A stretch of DNA of 64,000 bases from JACCZX01 sp963710675 (GCA_963710675.1 CAVQBE010000022.1:95100-159099); one strand, 5' to 3'. Positions 28,216-38,642 are shown, counted from the stretch's first letter. Program-made: numbers and translations. Notes: generated by a model from the sequence alone, not told the origin.

Positions 28216-29061
28216 ATGCTGACTCGCCAAAAGTTGTTTAGCTTGCGCACTTTGCTGCACGCGGTATTGGCCTTTACTGCCGGCGTTGCGACGAACGCGT
28301 TCGCGCAGGCGGGAAATCCGGCAAACGGCGCAACCGCCTACACAGAAAGAGTCGCCGGCGCGAGCTGCCAGGACTGCCATGGCTTCGCCGGCAATTTTCG
28401 TGACTTGCAGTTTGCCGGTGCAAACGAAGCGACAATCCGCGCCGCCATCCAAGCCGCCATCACCGCCGAGGACGCGATGGCCGCGTTTCGGACCGCCCCC
28501 TGGTCGGCGCAGAAAACCTCCGACGTCGCGGCTCACCTCGTTGTCGCGGTGACGCCGCCGCCACCGCCACCGTTTGCGCCGTTGCCGACACCGGCTGCAA
28601 CCCCGAGCCCGGTTGCGTTCCCAAGCACAGCGGTGGGTGCCACCAGTGCACAGATCCCGGTTCTGCTGACGAACAGTGCTGGCACCGCCGTCACGCTCGG
28701 AAATCCGGCAGTCAATCCCGGCACCGGACAGGTCGCCAATTTCAGAAGCGCTACGGTCGCCGCTGGCCAGACAGCTTGCGTCAATGGCGGAGTCCTACAA
28801 CCGGGCGCGAGTTGCGCGATAGGCTTCGAGTTTGTTCCAACCGCCGCCGGCGCCAGCACCGCCACCTTCCGTGTCACGTTTGTCGGCAACGTGCCGGCAC
28901 GTGAGATCACACTGCAAGGCACTGCAACCGGGGCGGGTGGTTCAACTGCACCAACCTCGTCAGCCAACGCACCGTTGAACGCCGGCGCGGGCGCACTCGG
29001 CTGGATGAACCTGATCGGACTGCTCGCGCTACTCGGATTGAGCCGGGCACGACGCAGATAG
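28216..29061 (+). CDS. Exported cytochrome c-like protein with choice-of-anchor domain and C-terminal sorting helix
   Basis: The 281-residue protein has a signal peptide (about residues 1-30), a c-type heme motif ASCQDCHGF at residues 49-57 (Cys51, Cys54, His55), a Pro-rich linker (PPPPPPFAPLPTP), an Ig-like choice-of-anchor-D domain with LQPGASCAIGFEFVPTAAGA, and a C-terminal segment GALGWMNLIGLLALLGLSRARRR. The tail looks like a protein-sorting signal of the GlyGly-CTERM kind: a small-residue motif, a helix and a basic end. The cytochrome module is short, and a distal Met ligand is plausible only in EDAMAAFRTAPWS. It likely sits at the cell surface. Confidence 0.8.
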   Translation: MLTRQKLFSLRTLLHAVLAFTAGVATNAFAQAGNPANGATAYTERVAGASCQDCHGFAGNFRDLQFAGANEATIRAAIQAAITAEDAMAAFRTAPWSAQKTSDVAAHLVVAVTPPPPPPFAPLPTPAATPSPVAFPSTAVGATSAQIPVLLTNSAGTAVTLGNPAVNPGTGQVANFRSATVAAGQTACVNGGVLQPGASCAIGFEFVPTAAGASTATFRVTFVGNVPAREITLQGTATGAGGSTAPTSSANAPLNAGAGALGWMNLIGLLALLGLSRARRR

Positions 29062-29082
29062 TCGCGCAGCCAAACAAAGAAA

Positions 29083-29106
29083 GGCGCCGATCTTCGGCGC
29101 CTTTTT
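29083..29106 (+). terminator. Rho-independent terminator
   Basis: A perfect 8-bp stem (GGCGCCGA / TCGGCGCC) with a TCT loop is followed directly by TTTTTA. It lies 21 nt after the stop of the cytochrome c-like gene and ends its transcript. An A-rich run before the stem (AAACAAAGAAA) could let it work weakly on the other strand. It is the clearest intrinsic terminator in the window. Confidence 0.9.
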
Positions 29107-29152
29107 ATTTGCGTCTACATTTCGCATCGATGACGGCGCATGACCGACGCAA

Positions 29153-30342
29153 GTGACGCAAAACGCCCGCCTGCCCGCGGCGATCTGGACGCTTGGCTTT
29201 GTCAGCATGTTGATGGACATCTCGTCAGAGATGATCCACAGCCTGCTCCCGGTGTTCCTTGTTACTACGCTCGGTGCAAGCGCACTCGCCGTCGGACTGA
29301 TTGAAGGCTTCGCTGAAGCAACCGCCCTAATCGTCAAGGTTTTTTCAGGAGCCCTCTCCGATTATTGGCGCAAGCGCAAATCGCTCGCCGTGATTGGTTA
29401 CACGCTCGGAGCCTTATCAAAGCCGCTGTTCGCCATCGCATCGATTCCGGCATGGTGTTCACTGCGCGCTTCATCGATCGCATCGGCAAAGGTATTCGTG
29501 GCGCACCTCGCGACGCGCTGGTTGCCGACCTTGCTCCAAGCGAAATGCGGGGTGCGGCGTTCGGACTGCGCCAATCACTCGATACAGTCGGTGCCTTTGT
29601 CGGTCCCTTGCTCGCGCTCGGATTGATGCTGCTATGGGCAAACGACTTCCGCGCGGTGTTCTGGATTGCGGTGATCCCGGCGGCACTGGCCGTTGTCTTG
29701 CTCGTCTTCGGCGTACGCGAACCGGCACCCGCTCCCACGTCGCGACCCATCAATCCGATTCAGCGGGAGAGCCTGCGCAAGCTGTCTCGTGCGTATTGGT
29801 GGGTGGTAGCGATCGGCGCGGTGTTCATGTTGGCGCGCTTCAGCGAGGCGTTTCTCGTATTGCGCGCGGCGGAAGGCGGACTCCCGCTCGCGCTGGTGCC
29901 TCTGGTGCTGATCGGCATGAACGTGATCTATTCACTTTCCGCCTATCCGTTTGGGCGGCTTTCGGATCGCATCAGCCATGCGTGGCTGCTGGCGTTGGGC
30001 CTTGCCGTGCTGATCGCGGCCGACATCGTGCTTGCATACAGCAACCATTGGACTTGGCTCTGGCTCGGCGTGTCGCTGTGGGGTTTGCATATGGGCATCA
30101 CGCAGGGGCTACTGGCGACAATGGTTGCCGACGCCGCGCCCGTCGATTTGCGCGGAACGGCCTTCGGATTTTTTAACCTCGTCAGCGGAGTTGCGTTGCT
30201 TATAGCGAGTGCGCTTGCGGGACTTCTATGGGATCAATTAGGCGCACCGCAGACTTTTATCGCCGGTGCCATTTTTAGCGCGATCGCATTGCTGGCGATC
30301 GTTGTCCGGCCTCCACGGAAACCGTCGCGGGCACCCGCATGA
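29153..30342 (+). CDS. MFS transporter (frameshift near 29447)
   Basis: The protein starts at GTG 29153 and has about twelve membrane helices in roughly 395 residues. It begins AAIWTLGFVSMLMDISSEMI, and the loop FSGALSDYWRKRKSLAVIGY holds the conserved GxxxDxxxRK element. The frame changes near 29447 and continues as GMVFTARFIDRIGKGIRGAP, one extra base. The SSEMI and DRIGKGIRGAPRD patterns are typical of a bacterial MFS group of unknown substrate. Its stop overlaps the ATG of the dioxygenase gene (ATGA), so the two are coupled. Confidence 0.82.
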
Positions 30343-31048
30343 ATACGCTGCGTGAGCGTGTCGATCGAGACGGATTTGCGTTCGTTGCGGCCGACGACTA
30401 TGCGTCTGCTGCTCGACGATTGCGGCGCGTTGTCCGACTGGATGCGCTTTGCCGAAAGCTGGAACGATCTTCAGCTCGACACGTATCTGCCCGATGGCCA
30501 TCGTTATCGCCGTCGCCGGCATGCGACGTTGTCGGCGCGCGGTGGCGAAGTAAAGGTAACGCTCGAGCCGCACCAGCCGCATTACCAGAGCGTCAAATAC
30601 AACCCGTTGGTTGGCGGCATCGAGCGCTGGTTCGAACCGATGCAAGCAGAAGTGGTGAACGGTCCCACGATGCAGAGCGTTCTTGCGTTCTGCTGTCGTC
30701 TATTCGACGCGCTACGCCCGAATGTGGACTGGAGGGTCGAGTGCCATCAGTTTCGTATCGAAGCGCGCTCCGATGCGCCCGGACAGCCGACACCAGAGGG
30801 CGTGCATCGCGACGGCGTCGACTACGCATTGGTGCTGCTGATCAATCGAACCAATATCAAGAGCGGTACGACGACCGTGCACGACCTCGATGAGCGTCAC
30901 GCTCGGCAGCTTTACGTTGACCGCACCGCTCGACACTGCGATCGTCGCCGACGCACGAGTTATGCACGGCGTGACTGCGGTCGAGCCGATCGACCCCAGT
31001 CGCGCGGCGTATCGTGACGTGCTCGTCGTCACGTTCAAGACGCGATAG
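30339..31048 (+). CDS. 2OG-Fe(II) dioxygenase family protein, amino-acid hydroxylase-like (two frame breaks)
   Basis: The restored protein has about 236 residues. It starts MNTLRERVDRDGFAFVAADD, then continues after a break near 30402 with RLLLDDCGALSDWMRFAESW and YQSVKYNPLVGGIERWFEPM. The iron-binding site is EGVHRDGVDYALVLLINR (HxD), with the distal His in DARVMHGVTAVEPID after a second break near 30895. The layout matches the 2OG-Fe dioxygenase family that includes L-isoleucine 4-hydroxylase. It would hydroxylate a small molecule using 2-oxoglutarate and O2. Coupling to an MFS gene suggests export of the product or import of the substrate. Confidence 0.78.
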
Positions 31049-31075
31049 ATGAATCAGGTGACTGCAGGAACGTAC

Positions 31076-32771
31076 CTACCAACCGCCACCACCCCCACCG
31101 CCTCCTCCACCGCCACTCGATCCGCCGCCACCGCCACCACTGCTGCCCGACGTTGAGCCGGGCGCCGTCGATGCGGAACTTACCGTGCTGTCGAGCGCGC
31201 CAAATGAATCGGTGAACCCATCGGTCGAATTCGATCCCCACGAACTTGTGTCTCCTGCGTAGTACGACGAAACCGCCGCAGCAACTGCGGACGCGCCGAG
31301 CACCGCAGCAAACCGATCGGCCCACGTCTTCTCGACATCGAGCGCCAGCGCGTAAGGCAGCATGCGGGCGAATTCGACCGGCGTCATCTCGGGCGCTTTC
31401 TGGCGCGCGAGATCGTCGCGCTCAGCGACACTAAGGTATTGCCGCAGCCCTTCGATATGGTCCTGCACCTTTCGTCCTTCGCGTGTGTAGGCAGGCATCA
31501 GCTGGAAAAATGCAAACAGTGCCAGCAGCAAGACACACGCGAGTGCGATCAGCACCGCAGGATTCGCCGCCAAAGCCGCGGAAAATCCCAGCGCGCCAGC
31601 GCCTGCAATGACGGCCAGCGCCAGCGGCCAGCGATTTCGCTTGAAGACCGTGCCTTTGTAATGTCGAGCGAGCGCCGAACTCAGCTCGCTCTGCGCTGTT
31701 GCGATTGAAGGATCGTAGGTCTTGCTAAGCATCGCCTGCGATCGTGTTCCAAACAGCGCTTCGGCAAGCGGTTTGTCACCGGGCAAAAAGGGAACCGTCG
31801 CGCCCGTTTGTTGAACAACGAACCCATCGTCACGCTGATGCACTTTTAAATAACCGCGCGCGCCGAGGCCCAGCACCGCTGCTGCGAGACAGCGCACGTC
31901 GAAACCCATGCGATCGACAAAACGCACCGCTGCCGCGCTCATGTTGGCTGGTGCGTCGTACCGCGGAAATTTTGGGCCTTTTCGCGGATCGCGGCCGATG
32001 CGCCACCACATCACGAACAGGAACGCAAGCAGCAGCGCAACGGCGCCGATGGCAACCAGCTCACCGAAGTTGTCGACAATCGTCCAGCGCAGCCTGGTCA
32101 GTCCGGAAGGCGCGGTGACGATGCCTTTAGGAAACATCGCGACGATCGTTAGCCCTTCGTTGGGGGCAAGCCGACGCGTCGTTTCAAAGTTGAATTCGCC
32201 ATCGGCGACACTGACCTTGGCATCGCGGCCGCGCGCGCCCTGTGGGCCGGTATACGCCTCGGCACTAAGCTTGTCGGCCGGCACGCGCTGCGGCAACCGA
32301 ACGCGTTGTGTCGCGCGATCAATGACGAATGGCCAGCCGTTCCCGGTCGCGTTCCAGTACAGCTCATCGTGCTGTTCGAAGAGGCCGAGCTGGCGCCCGG
32401 TGCGGTAGGAAATGCGGTAGACGTGCTGTCCGCGCGGCAGCATGACCTCCGGATTGCCGATGCGAACGCGCATCCCGTTGGTCAGCGGCTCGACTTTGTA
32501 CTGCTCGGCCAGTTCCGTCGCGCTGAACATCCAGAACTTCAAACGGAACAACCACGGTAATGCCGCGGTGATTCTCGTATCGGGTTGGAAAGTCGCGAAA
32601 GATGCCGCGCTTGATCTGCTGACCCTCGACCTGCACGACGAGCGTTTCGACGACGAGCAATGAGGCGTCTGCGCCAATGGAAACATCGCTCGCAAAGTCG
32701 ACGATGCGTTCCTGTGCGAAGCCCGCGCTGCTGAACAGCCCGAGCGCAAGGGCATATAGAAAGCTCTTCAT
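31076..32771 (-). CDS. DUF2207 membrane protein with glycine-rich tail (frameshift near 32515)
   Basis: The protein has a signal peptide (MKSFLYALALGLFSSAGFAQ), an extracytoplasmic DUF2207 domain with RGIFRDFPTRYENHRGITVV, a membrane helix (LVAIGAVALLLAFLFVMWW), a cytoplasmic domain, two further helices near residues 370-415, and a C-terminal region ending in a Ser/Gly tail (SSGGGGGGGGGGGW). The frame changes near 32515 and resumes as TELAEQYKVEPLTNGMRVRI. Its start overlaps the stop of the lemA-like gene by 4 nt, and DUF2207 proteins commonly pair with LemA. Function is unknown; a role in envelope stress is often proposed. Confidence 0.83.
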
Positions 32772-33313
32772 AGCGAAACCTGCACCGCGCCGCGGTCGTC
32801 GGTTTCGAAGAACGCCGCGGCGCGAAATGCGAGCAGACGCGCGACGATGATGTCCGGAAACGTCTGCAGCCGCGTCATGTATTGCTTGACCGCGCCGTTG
32901 TAGAAGCGCCGCGCGTGTTGCAGCTGATCCTCAACGTCAACCAATTTGGCCGAAAGGTCGCGAAAATTCTGATCAGCTTTCAGTTGCGGATAGCTTTCCT
33001 GCAGAAGAATGAGTTTCTTCAGCGAAGCGCCCAACTCGCTCTCCGCGCCGAAGCGTGATGCACTGGGCCGTCGCTCGCGCTCCGCCAGCGTGCTCGCACG
33101 CGCGCGCAGCTCGACAACAGCTTGCAACGTCTGCCGCTCATATGCTGCATATGCCTTTACCGTCTCTACCAGTTGCGGGACAAGATCAGCACGCCGTTTT
33201 AACTGAACGTCGATATCCGCAAAAGCCTGCGCGACGAGATTACGGTCGGATATCAGACGGTTGAATACCCAGATTCCATAGCCGAGCACAAGAACGGCAA
33301 CAATGCCGATCAC
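32768..33313 (-). CDS. LemA family membrane-anchored protein
   Basis: The 181-residue protein has one N-terminal helix (MIGIVAVLVLGYGIWVFNRL) and a long coiled helical domain with the LemA hallmarks NLVAQAFADIDVQLKRRADL and VPQLVETVKAYAAYERQTLQ, then the conserved ARRFYNGAVKQYMTRLQTFP near residue 137. LemA proteins are membrane-anchored helical bundles of poorly known function. It is the first gene of a two-gene operon with the DUF2207 protein, joined by a 4-nt overlap. Confidence 0.9.
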   Translation of the reverse strand: MIGIVAVLVLGYGIWVFNRLISDRNLVAQAFADIDVQLKRRADLVPQLVETVKAYAAYERQTLQAVVELRARASTLAERERRPSASRFGAESELGASLKKLILLQESYPQLKADQNFRDLSAKLVDVEDQLQHARRFYNGAVKQYMTRLQTFPDIIVARLLAFRAAAFFETDDRGAVQVSL

Positions 33314-33341
33314 GTATTCCAGATCGCCTCCTTACTGCTCA

Positions 33342-34164
33342 CTATCTCGATTTGGTTCCGGTCAGCCGACGGTATTGCGCCATATGGCGAATTGCATTCT
33401 TCGGATTTTTCACGTCCTCGTACAGCAACGCCAGGTTGTAGTGGCAATCGGCAAGCGAAGGGTCGATTCGCAGTGCTGCTTCGTAGGCTTGTATCGCTGC
33501 GCTCTTGCGACCTCGGTCATCAAGCAGCACACCGAAGTTGAAGAACAGCAAGGGCTCGTCGCCGAAAATCTCAATCGCGTTGCGATAGACGCGCTCGGCA
33601 TGCGCGTGTCGCCCGCTTTCATGCAGCAATCTTCCCAGATTGATATGCGCGTCAAGCAGCGTCGGGTCTGCAGCGATTGCGTGCTCATACGCGTCCACGG
33701 CGGCGTCTACATCCTCGTTTTCCAGCGCGGCACCGTCGGCGAAATGAGACTCAGCGCTCGCCTCCGGCCTGCGCGCCTGCTTGCTCGATCACGCTGAGCG
33801 TGCCATCCGCATCGCTTTCGAACGCGAGCAGATACTGGCCCGATTCTGCTTGCCAGCGACTGCTGCCCTCTCTGACGACGACATGATCGGCCACTGCACA
33901 AATCGAAAGACCCGACAGTGGCATCGACTTCGGCAAATGGCGGCGAAGCTCACGCATTGATCGCGTGATGCGCTTGCTCGGAATGTTGGCGACAGCCAGC
34001 GCCCGTGCCGTCCGCAGGACGATCAAATCCTGGAACGAGAAGCGCCATGCATTGCGCGCGCCGCGCGCGGGCGAGACGAATCCCGCGACGATCAGAGAGC
34101 GAATCGTGCTGCGCGGCAGGCCAAGCAACTTCTCGACGTCGCGCACGCCGTACTCATGCATCAC
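33342..34164 (-). CDS. MerR-type regulator fused to TPR repeats (frameshift near 33748)
   Basis: The N-terminal 75 residues form a MerR-like winged helix (YGVRDVEKLLGLPRSTIRSL and RFSFQDLIVLRTARALAVAN). A small linker domain follows, then three TPR repeats: DAYEHAIAADPTLLDAHINL, RVYRNAIEIFGDEPLLFFNF and QAYEAALRIDPSLADCHYNL. The frame changes near 33748; restoring one base gives a continuous linker, EAESHFADGAALENEDVDAA. It begins 22 nt after the Ku gene on the same strand, so it is probably part of the NHEJ operon. It may regulate that operon, with the TPRs binding a partner. Confidence 0.8.
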
Positions 34165-34186
34165 GCGCAGCTCTGTTTGCTATTTC

Positions 34187-35074
34187 CTACTTCCTTGCGA
34201 CCTTGCGCGCTGCAGGCTCAACTTGCGCCGCACGCTTTGCGGGCTTGCGAGTTTCGCGAGCCGGTGCTTCCGGCGCACTTGACTTGGCGGGCGCCGACGT
34301 TTTCTTGTTCAAGCTTGCGCGCAGTGCTTCCATCAGATCGATGACCTGTGCGCCGCCGGTTTCGGGCGCCTCGGCCATCGTTATCTCCTGGCCTTCGACC
34401 TTCTTCTGCACCGCGGCCTCAACGCGCGTCCGCACTTCGTCGGTGTAGACGGTCGGGTCAAACGTATCGGAAGCCTGCTGCTCGATCAGTTGCTGCGCGA
34501 GCTTCAGTTCAACATCCTTGACTTCGGTCGGTGGGATTTCGATGTCTTTGATCGAGCGCACTTCGGCTGCATACAACAGCTGCTGCATCACCAGACCCCC
34601 TTCGATCGGGCGCAACATCACGATGTACTGCTTGCCACGGGCAGCGTAGCGTCCGACGGCGCAGCGACCTGACTCCTGCAAGGCGCGCGTCAGCAGCGCA
34701 TACGGCTTGGCGCCGCCCTTGTCTGGCGCGAGGTAATACGCCTTGTCGAAGTACACCGGATCGATCGACTCGATCGGCACGAACTCGGTGATCTCGGCCG
34801 TCTGTGTACCTGCCTCCTCGAGCGCCTTCAACTCTTCGGGCGTGAACATCACGTACTGGTCTTTCGCGAATTCGTAGCCTTTGACGATGTCTTCGCGTGC
34901 GACCGGAATCTCTTCCTTCAGGCAAAGATACTGCTGCTTAAGCCGCGAGCCGCAGTCCTTGTGCAACATGTTGAACGAGATCGCCTTGCTCGCTTCGGTC
35001 GCCGAAAACATCTTCGCCGGAATCGATACCAATCCGAATGCGATGGTCAGAGATCCGATAGATCGTGCAGCCAT
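34187..35074 (-). CDS. ku: Non-homologous end-joining protein Ku
   Basis: The 295-residue protein has the bacterial Ku core, which forms a homodimeric ring on DNA ends. Landmarks are SIGSLTIAFGLVSIPAKMFS at the N-terminus, the MLHKDCGSRLKQQYLC motif near residue 36, GYEFAKDQYVMFTPEEL near 66, and ESIDPVYFDKAYYLAPDKGG near 102. The C-terminal 40 residues are rich in Lys, Ala and Arg, the extension that recruits LigD and tunes DNA binding. It follows ligD by 49 nt on the same strand. The frame is intact. Confidence 0.93.
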   Translation of the reverse strand: MAARSIGSLTIAFGLVSIPAKMFSATEASKAISFNMLHKDCGSRLKQQYLCLKEEIPVAREDIVKGYEFAKDQYVMFTPEELKALEEAGTQTAEITEFVPIESIDPVYFDKAYYLAPDKGGAKPYALLTRALQESGRCAVGRYAARGKQYIVMLRPIEGGLVMQQLLYAAEVRSIKDIEIPPTEVKDVELKLAQQLIEQQASDTFDPTVYTDEVRTRVEAAVQKKVEGQEITMAEAPETGGAQVIDLMEALRASLNKKTSAPAKSSAPEAPARETRKPAKRAAQVEPAARKVARK

Positions 35075-35123
35075 GCCTTCCTCCCGATTTGTGTATCTCC
35101 CACGCCAAGCGCGTGATTGAGTG

Positions 35124-37874
35124 TTAACTCTTCTCGCGCTTGACAGCGCGTTCGAGGCTCTGCTTCGCTTTCAGTGCATCGTGCCAGCGATCGCCCTTGG
35201 CCAGCCGCTCGCCGACGTTCGTGATTCTGAAGTCTAGTGGATGCGCGCCGGCCAGTTCGTCCCATGTGAGCGGCATCGAGATCGGCGCGCCGCTCGCGCC
35301 GCGTGGCGAATAGGCGACATTCAATGTCTTGCCACGCACGTTCATGTTGTAGTCCATGAAGATCTTGCCGGTTCGCTTTGGCACACTCCACTCCATCGTG
35401 ATGTCTTTCGGGTGCTGGCGCATCAGATGTCGACCGACAAGCTCCGAGATCTCGCGTGCCGCGTCGAAATCGATCGTGCGCTTGATCGGCACGAACACGT
35501 GCAGGCCCGTCTTCCCCGACGTCTTGACGATCGGCTCAAGCGACATGCCGTGCAGCAGCTCGCGCAGCCAGAACGCGACTTCCTTGCCCTTCTCAAACGC
35601 AATCGTGTTCAGCTCCGGCTCGTCGCCGGCTTTTTCCTTGCCCGAGTAGATGTACGGATCGATATCGAACACGACGTAATCCGGAAAGTTGAGCACAGAA
35701 CATTCGAGTGACTCGAGCGAACTTGCGTAGTCCGTGCTCTTGATAGATGTATCGGACCCAAGCTTCGCGCGCGAGTGCCAGACGTGGAACTCGAGCGTGC
35801 CCGATTGCGCGAGCCAAAGCAGCGTCGGCAGGTTATTGCACAACAGATAGTCATGGCTCTCGTCTTTGTGGCCGGAAAAGACAGTAATCGTTTCCGCGAA
35901 TGCGGGCCGCTCCTGCTCCCAGTGTTTCTGGAAAAAGCGTTGACCGTGAATCCCGTCTGGCATCCGGATCATCGTCAGGGGCCGGTCCGCAAGATGCGGC
36001 AGGATGAATGCAGATACTTGCGCGAAGTACCGCAGCAGATCGCGCTTGGTGACTGCCGCTTGCGATAGCGCCGGATCGGCCGGCCAGTAGACGCGATCGA
36101 GATGGGTCAGCTTCAGCGTGTGAGCACCCACAGCAATCGCGAAGTTGGCTTTGTCGTTGTCGAGCTGGCGCAGCACATCGTCGACCTCGCTGTTCGTGCT
36201 CTTCTTCGCACTCTGAGTGCCTGGCCTCGTCGCGCTGGGCGAAATAGAACCTGCCTTCGGCCGCTCGCGTGACGCGCTCGCCGAGGCGGGCACGGCCACC
36301 GATTTCGTCGCGACCTCTCGCCGCACAGTCTTCGGATCGATGTCGTCGCGCAGGCGCAGAAACACAGGCGCCCGTAGATGGCCGTCTTCGGTCCAGTCGT
36401 GGAACTTCACTTCTGCCACAAGCTCCGGCGCTACCCACGTTGCGGGTGCATTCAGTTCCGGCTTGGTCGAGAACGGATTGGTTTTTCTCTGCAACGGCTC
36501 GAGCTGCCGGCGTACATCCGACAAGCGAGTTGTCGTTAAAGCCGGAGCCGACATGCGATGCGTATATGAGCTTGCCGCTGTCCCAATAGCCGACCAGCAA
36601 TGCGCCCAGCGTCGAGCGAGCGCCTTTGCCCTGCGTGTACCCGCCAATGACAAAGTCGGCGCTGGTGATCGATTTGACTTTGAGCCATGACGGCCGAGCG
36701 CTTGCCGGCTTCATAGCGGCTGTTCTTGCGTTTGCCGACCACCCCTTCGAAGCTCGTTTGCTGCGGCTGCTGCCTGCAGAGCTACGCCGTCATCGACGGA
36801 GTGCACCAATTGCACAAGCGGAGACGGCAGCAAAGACTGCGCGAGATAGCGGCGTCGATCGCTGTACGGTGCCTGGCGCAGGTTGACGCCAGCGAAGTGC
36901 AGCAGGTCGAAGCAGTACAGCACCGCACGCTCTGTTTGCGCGCTGCGGTTTTGCATCGCGTTGAATGACGGTCGGCCTTCGGCATCGAACGCGACGATTT
37001 CTGCGTCAAGGATCATCGTCTTTACGGCTTGCTTGCGAAGCTCGGCGCATACCTTCGGAAAGTCGGCAGCTAGATCGAGCCCACGGCGTGTCCGAAGCTT
37101 GACCGTGTCGTCGTCGACAAACGCGAGCACGCGATAGCCGTCGAGCTTCGGCTCCCACATCCAGTCAACGTGGTTAAACGCCTTATCGCCCAGTTCGGCC
37201 TGCATCGGGGCGAGCGTCGCGGGCAGTTTCTCGGAAGGACCGGCAACGACCAGCCGTTCGGCCGCGATGCGATGCGCGGGAACACTCTTCATCTCCTCGA
37301 CCGATGCGTTCGAAAGCACCGAGCGGTTCTGCTCGGTTAGATCAGTCTTCGCGACAAACCGATCCTTGTGCTTGATCAGCAGCCAGTTCTTGCGGTCCGC
37401 CATGCGCACCAACGCGAACGAACCTTTGACCTTTTCACCGCGCAGCAGAAAGCTCAGCTTGCCGTTTTCGAGCTCAGTACGGACACGCTCTTCGGCTTGC
37501 GCACGATCGTGAAACGAATACTGCTGGCCTTCATCGGGCGAGTAGACGCCGCAGTCCCACACGATCATTTCTCCCGCGCCGTATTGGCCGGGCGGAATCA
37601 CACCCTCGAACGACGCATAGTCAAAGGGATGATCTTCGGTCTGCGCGGCCAATCGCTTATCGGTAGGATCGAGCGACGGCCCCTTCGGGATAGCCCACGA
37701 TTTCAATACTCCATCGCACTCCAGGCGCAGGTCGTAGTGCATGTGACGTGCGGAGTGCTGCTGAATTACGAACAGCAGCGGCCCGCTGTGGGCTTCGCGG
37801 ACGCGCGCGGCCGGCTCGGGAGTGGCTGAAAAACTGCGCTTGGCGGAATATTCGGTGAGCTCGCTTTTCTTCAC
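35124..37874 (-). CDS. ligD: DNA ligase D, phosphoesterase-ligase-polymerase order (three frame breaks)
   Basis: LigD repairs double-strand breaks with Ku. The 3'-phosphoesterase domain is at residues 35-150 (SARHMHYDLRLECDGVLKSW with the catalytic His pair). The ATP-dependent ligase domain has the nucleotidyl-lysine motif WEPKLDGYRVLAF (Lys243) and SWLKVKSITSADFVIGGYTQ (motif V). The C-terminal primase/polymerase domain has LTHLDRVYWPADP and DYVVFDIDPYIY with the metal-binding acidic pair. Frame changes lie near 36745, 36705 and 36515, each bridged by family-consistent sequence. It heads the ligD-ku-MerR/TPR unit and diverges from a DUF72 gene with only 24 nt between starts. Confidence 0.9.
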
Positions 37875-37898
37875 GCGGGAATTCTAGGATCAAGACAC

Positions 37899-38621
37899 AT
37901 GACTGCTCAGAGAATCGTCGCGGGTGCAAGCGGCTATTCCTTCAAGGAGTGGAAGGGAACCTTCTATCCGGAAAAGATGAAGCCGGAAGAGATGCTCGCG
38001 TGGTACAAGCGACGTCTGCCGACGGTCGAGATCAACAACACTTTCTATCAGATGCCAAAGGCGGCCGTGCTCGAAAACTGGGCGAACACGACGCCGGAAG
38101 ATTTCAAGTTCGCGATCAAAGCGTCGCGCCGCATCACGCACATGTCGCGGCTAAAGGCGGATACAGCCGCCGATTCGGTTAAGTTTCTCTACACCACGCT
38201 CGCCGCGCTAGGCGCGAAGCGCGGCCCCGTGCTTTTTCAGCTGCCGCCGTTTCTGAAGAAGGATCTGCCGCGCCTGAGCGAATTTCTCGCGCTGCTGCCC
38301 GAGGGACATGGCGCCGCGTTCGAGTTTCGCAACGACAGCTGGTTCGACGACGACGTTTACGATGCGCTGAAAGCCGCGGGCGCTTCACTGTGCCTTTCCG
38401 AGCGCGAATCGGAAGGCGGCGACAACGCACCTCCGCCTCTGATCGAAACAGCAGACTGGGGTTACGTTCGTCTTCGCCTCGAAACGTATTCGGACGCCGA
38501 TCTTCAACAATGGGCGGCGCGACTCGCAGCGACCGCCTGGCGAGAGATCTACGTGTATTTCATGCACGAGCCCACGGCACCGGCATATGCGCAGACTCTG
38601 ATGCGGTTTGCGTCTTCGTGA
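37899..38621 (+). CDS. DUF72 family protein (YecE-like)
   Basis: The 240-residue protein has the TIM-barrel-like DUF72 pattern. It starts IVAGASGYSFKEWKGTFYPE, continues MLAWYKRRLPTVEINNTFYQ and FKFAIKASRRITHMSRLK, then GPVLFQLPPFLKKDLPRLSE, and near the end DWGYVRLRLETYSDADLQQW and VYFMHEPTAPAYAQTLM. The enzymatic role of the family is not established. It is divergent from ligD with a 24-nt spacer; DUF72 genes are often found near repair genes, but that association is from general memory only. The frame is intact. Confidence 0.87.
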   Translation: MTAQRIVAGASGYSFKEWKGTFYPEKMKPEEMLAWYKRRLPTVEINNTFYQMPKAAVLENWANTTPEDFKFAIKASRRITHMSRLKADTAADSVKFLYTTLAALGAKRGPVLFQLPPFLKKDLPRLSEFLALLPEGHGAAFEFRNDSWFDDDVYDALKAAGASLCLSERESEGGDNAPPPLIETADWGYVRLRLETYSDADLQQWAARLAATAWREIYVYFMHEPTAPAYAQTLMRFASS

Positions 38622-38642
38622 CTCGGCTTACTTGGAGAGCTA

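Noticed and set aside
31085..31145. GCC/ACC-rich low-complexity stretch as a satellite repeat
   Set aside because: It encodes the glycine-rich C-terminal tail expected of DUF2207-type proteins, so it is coding low complexity.
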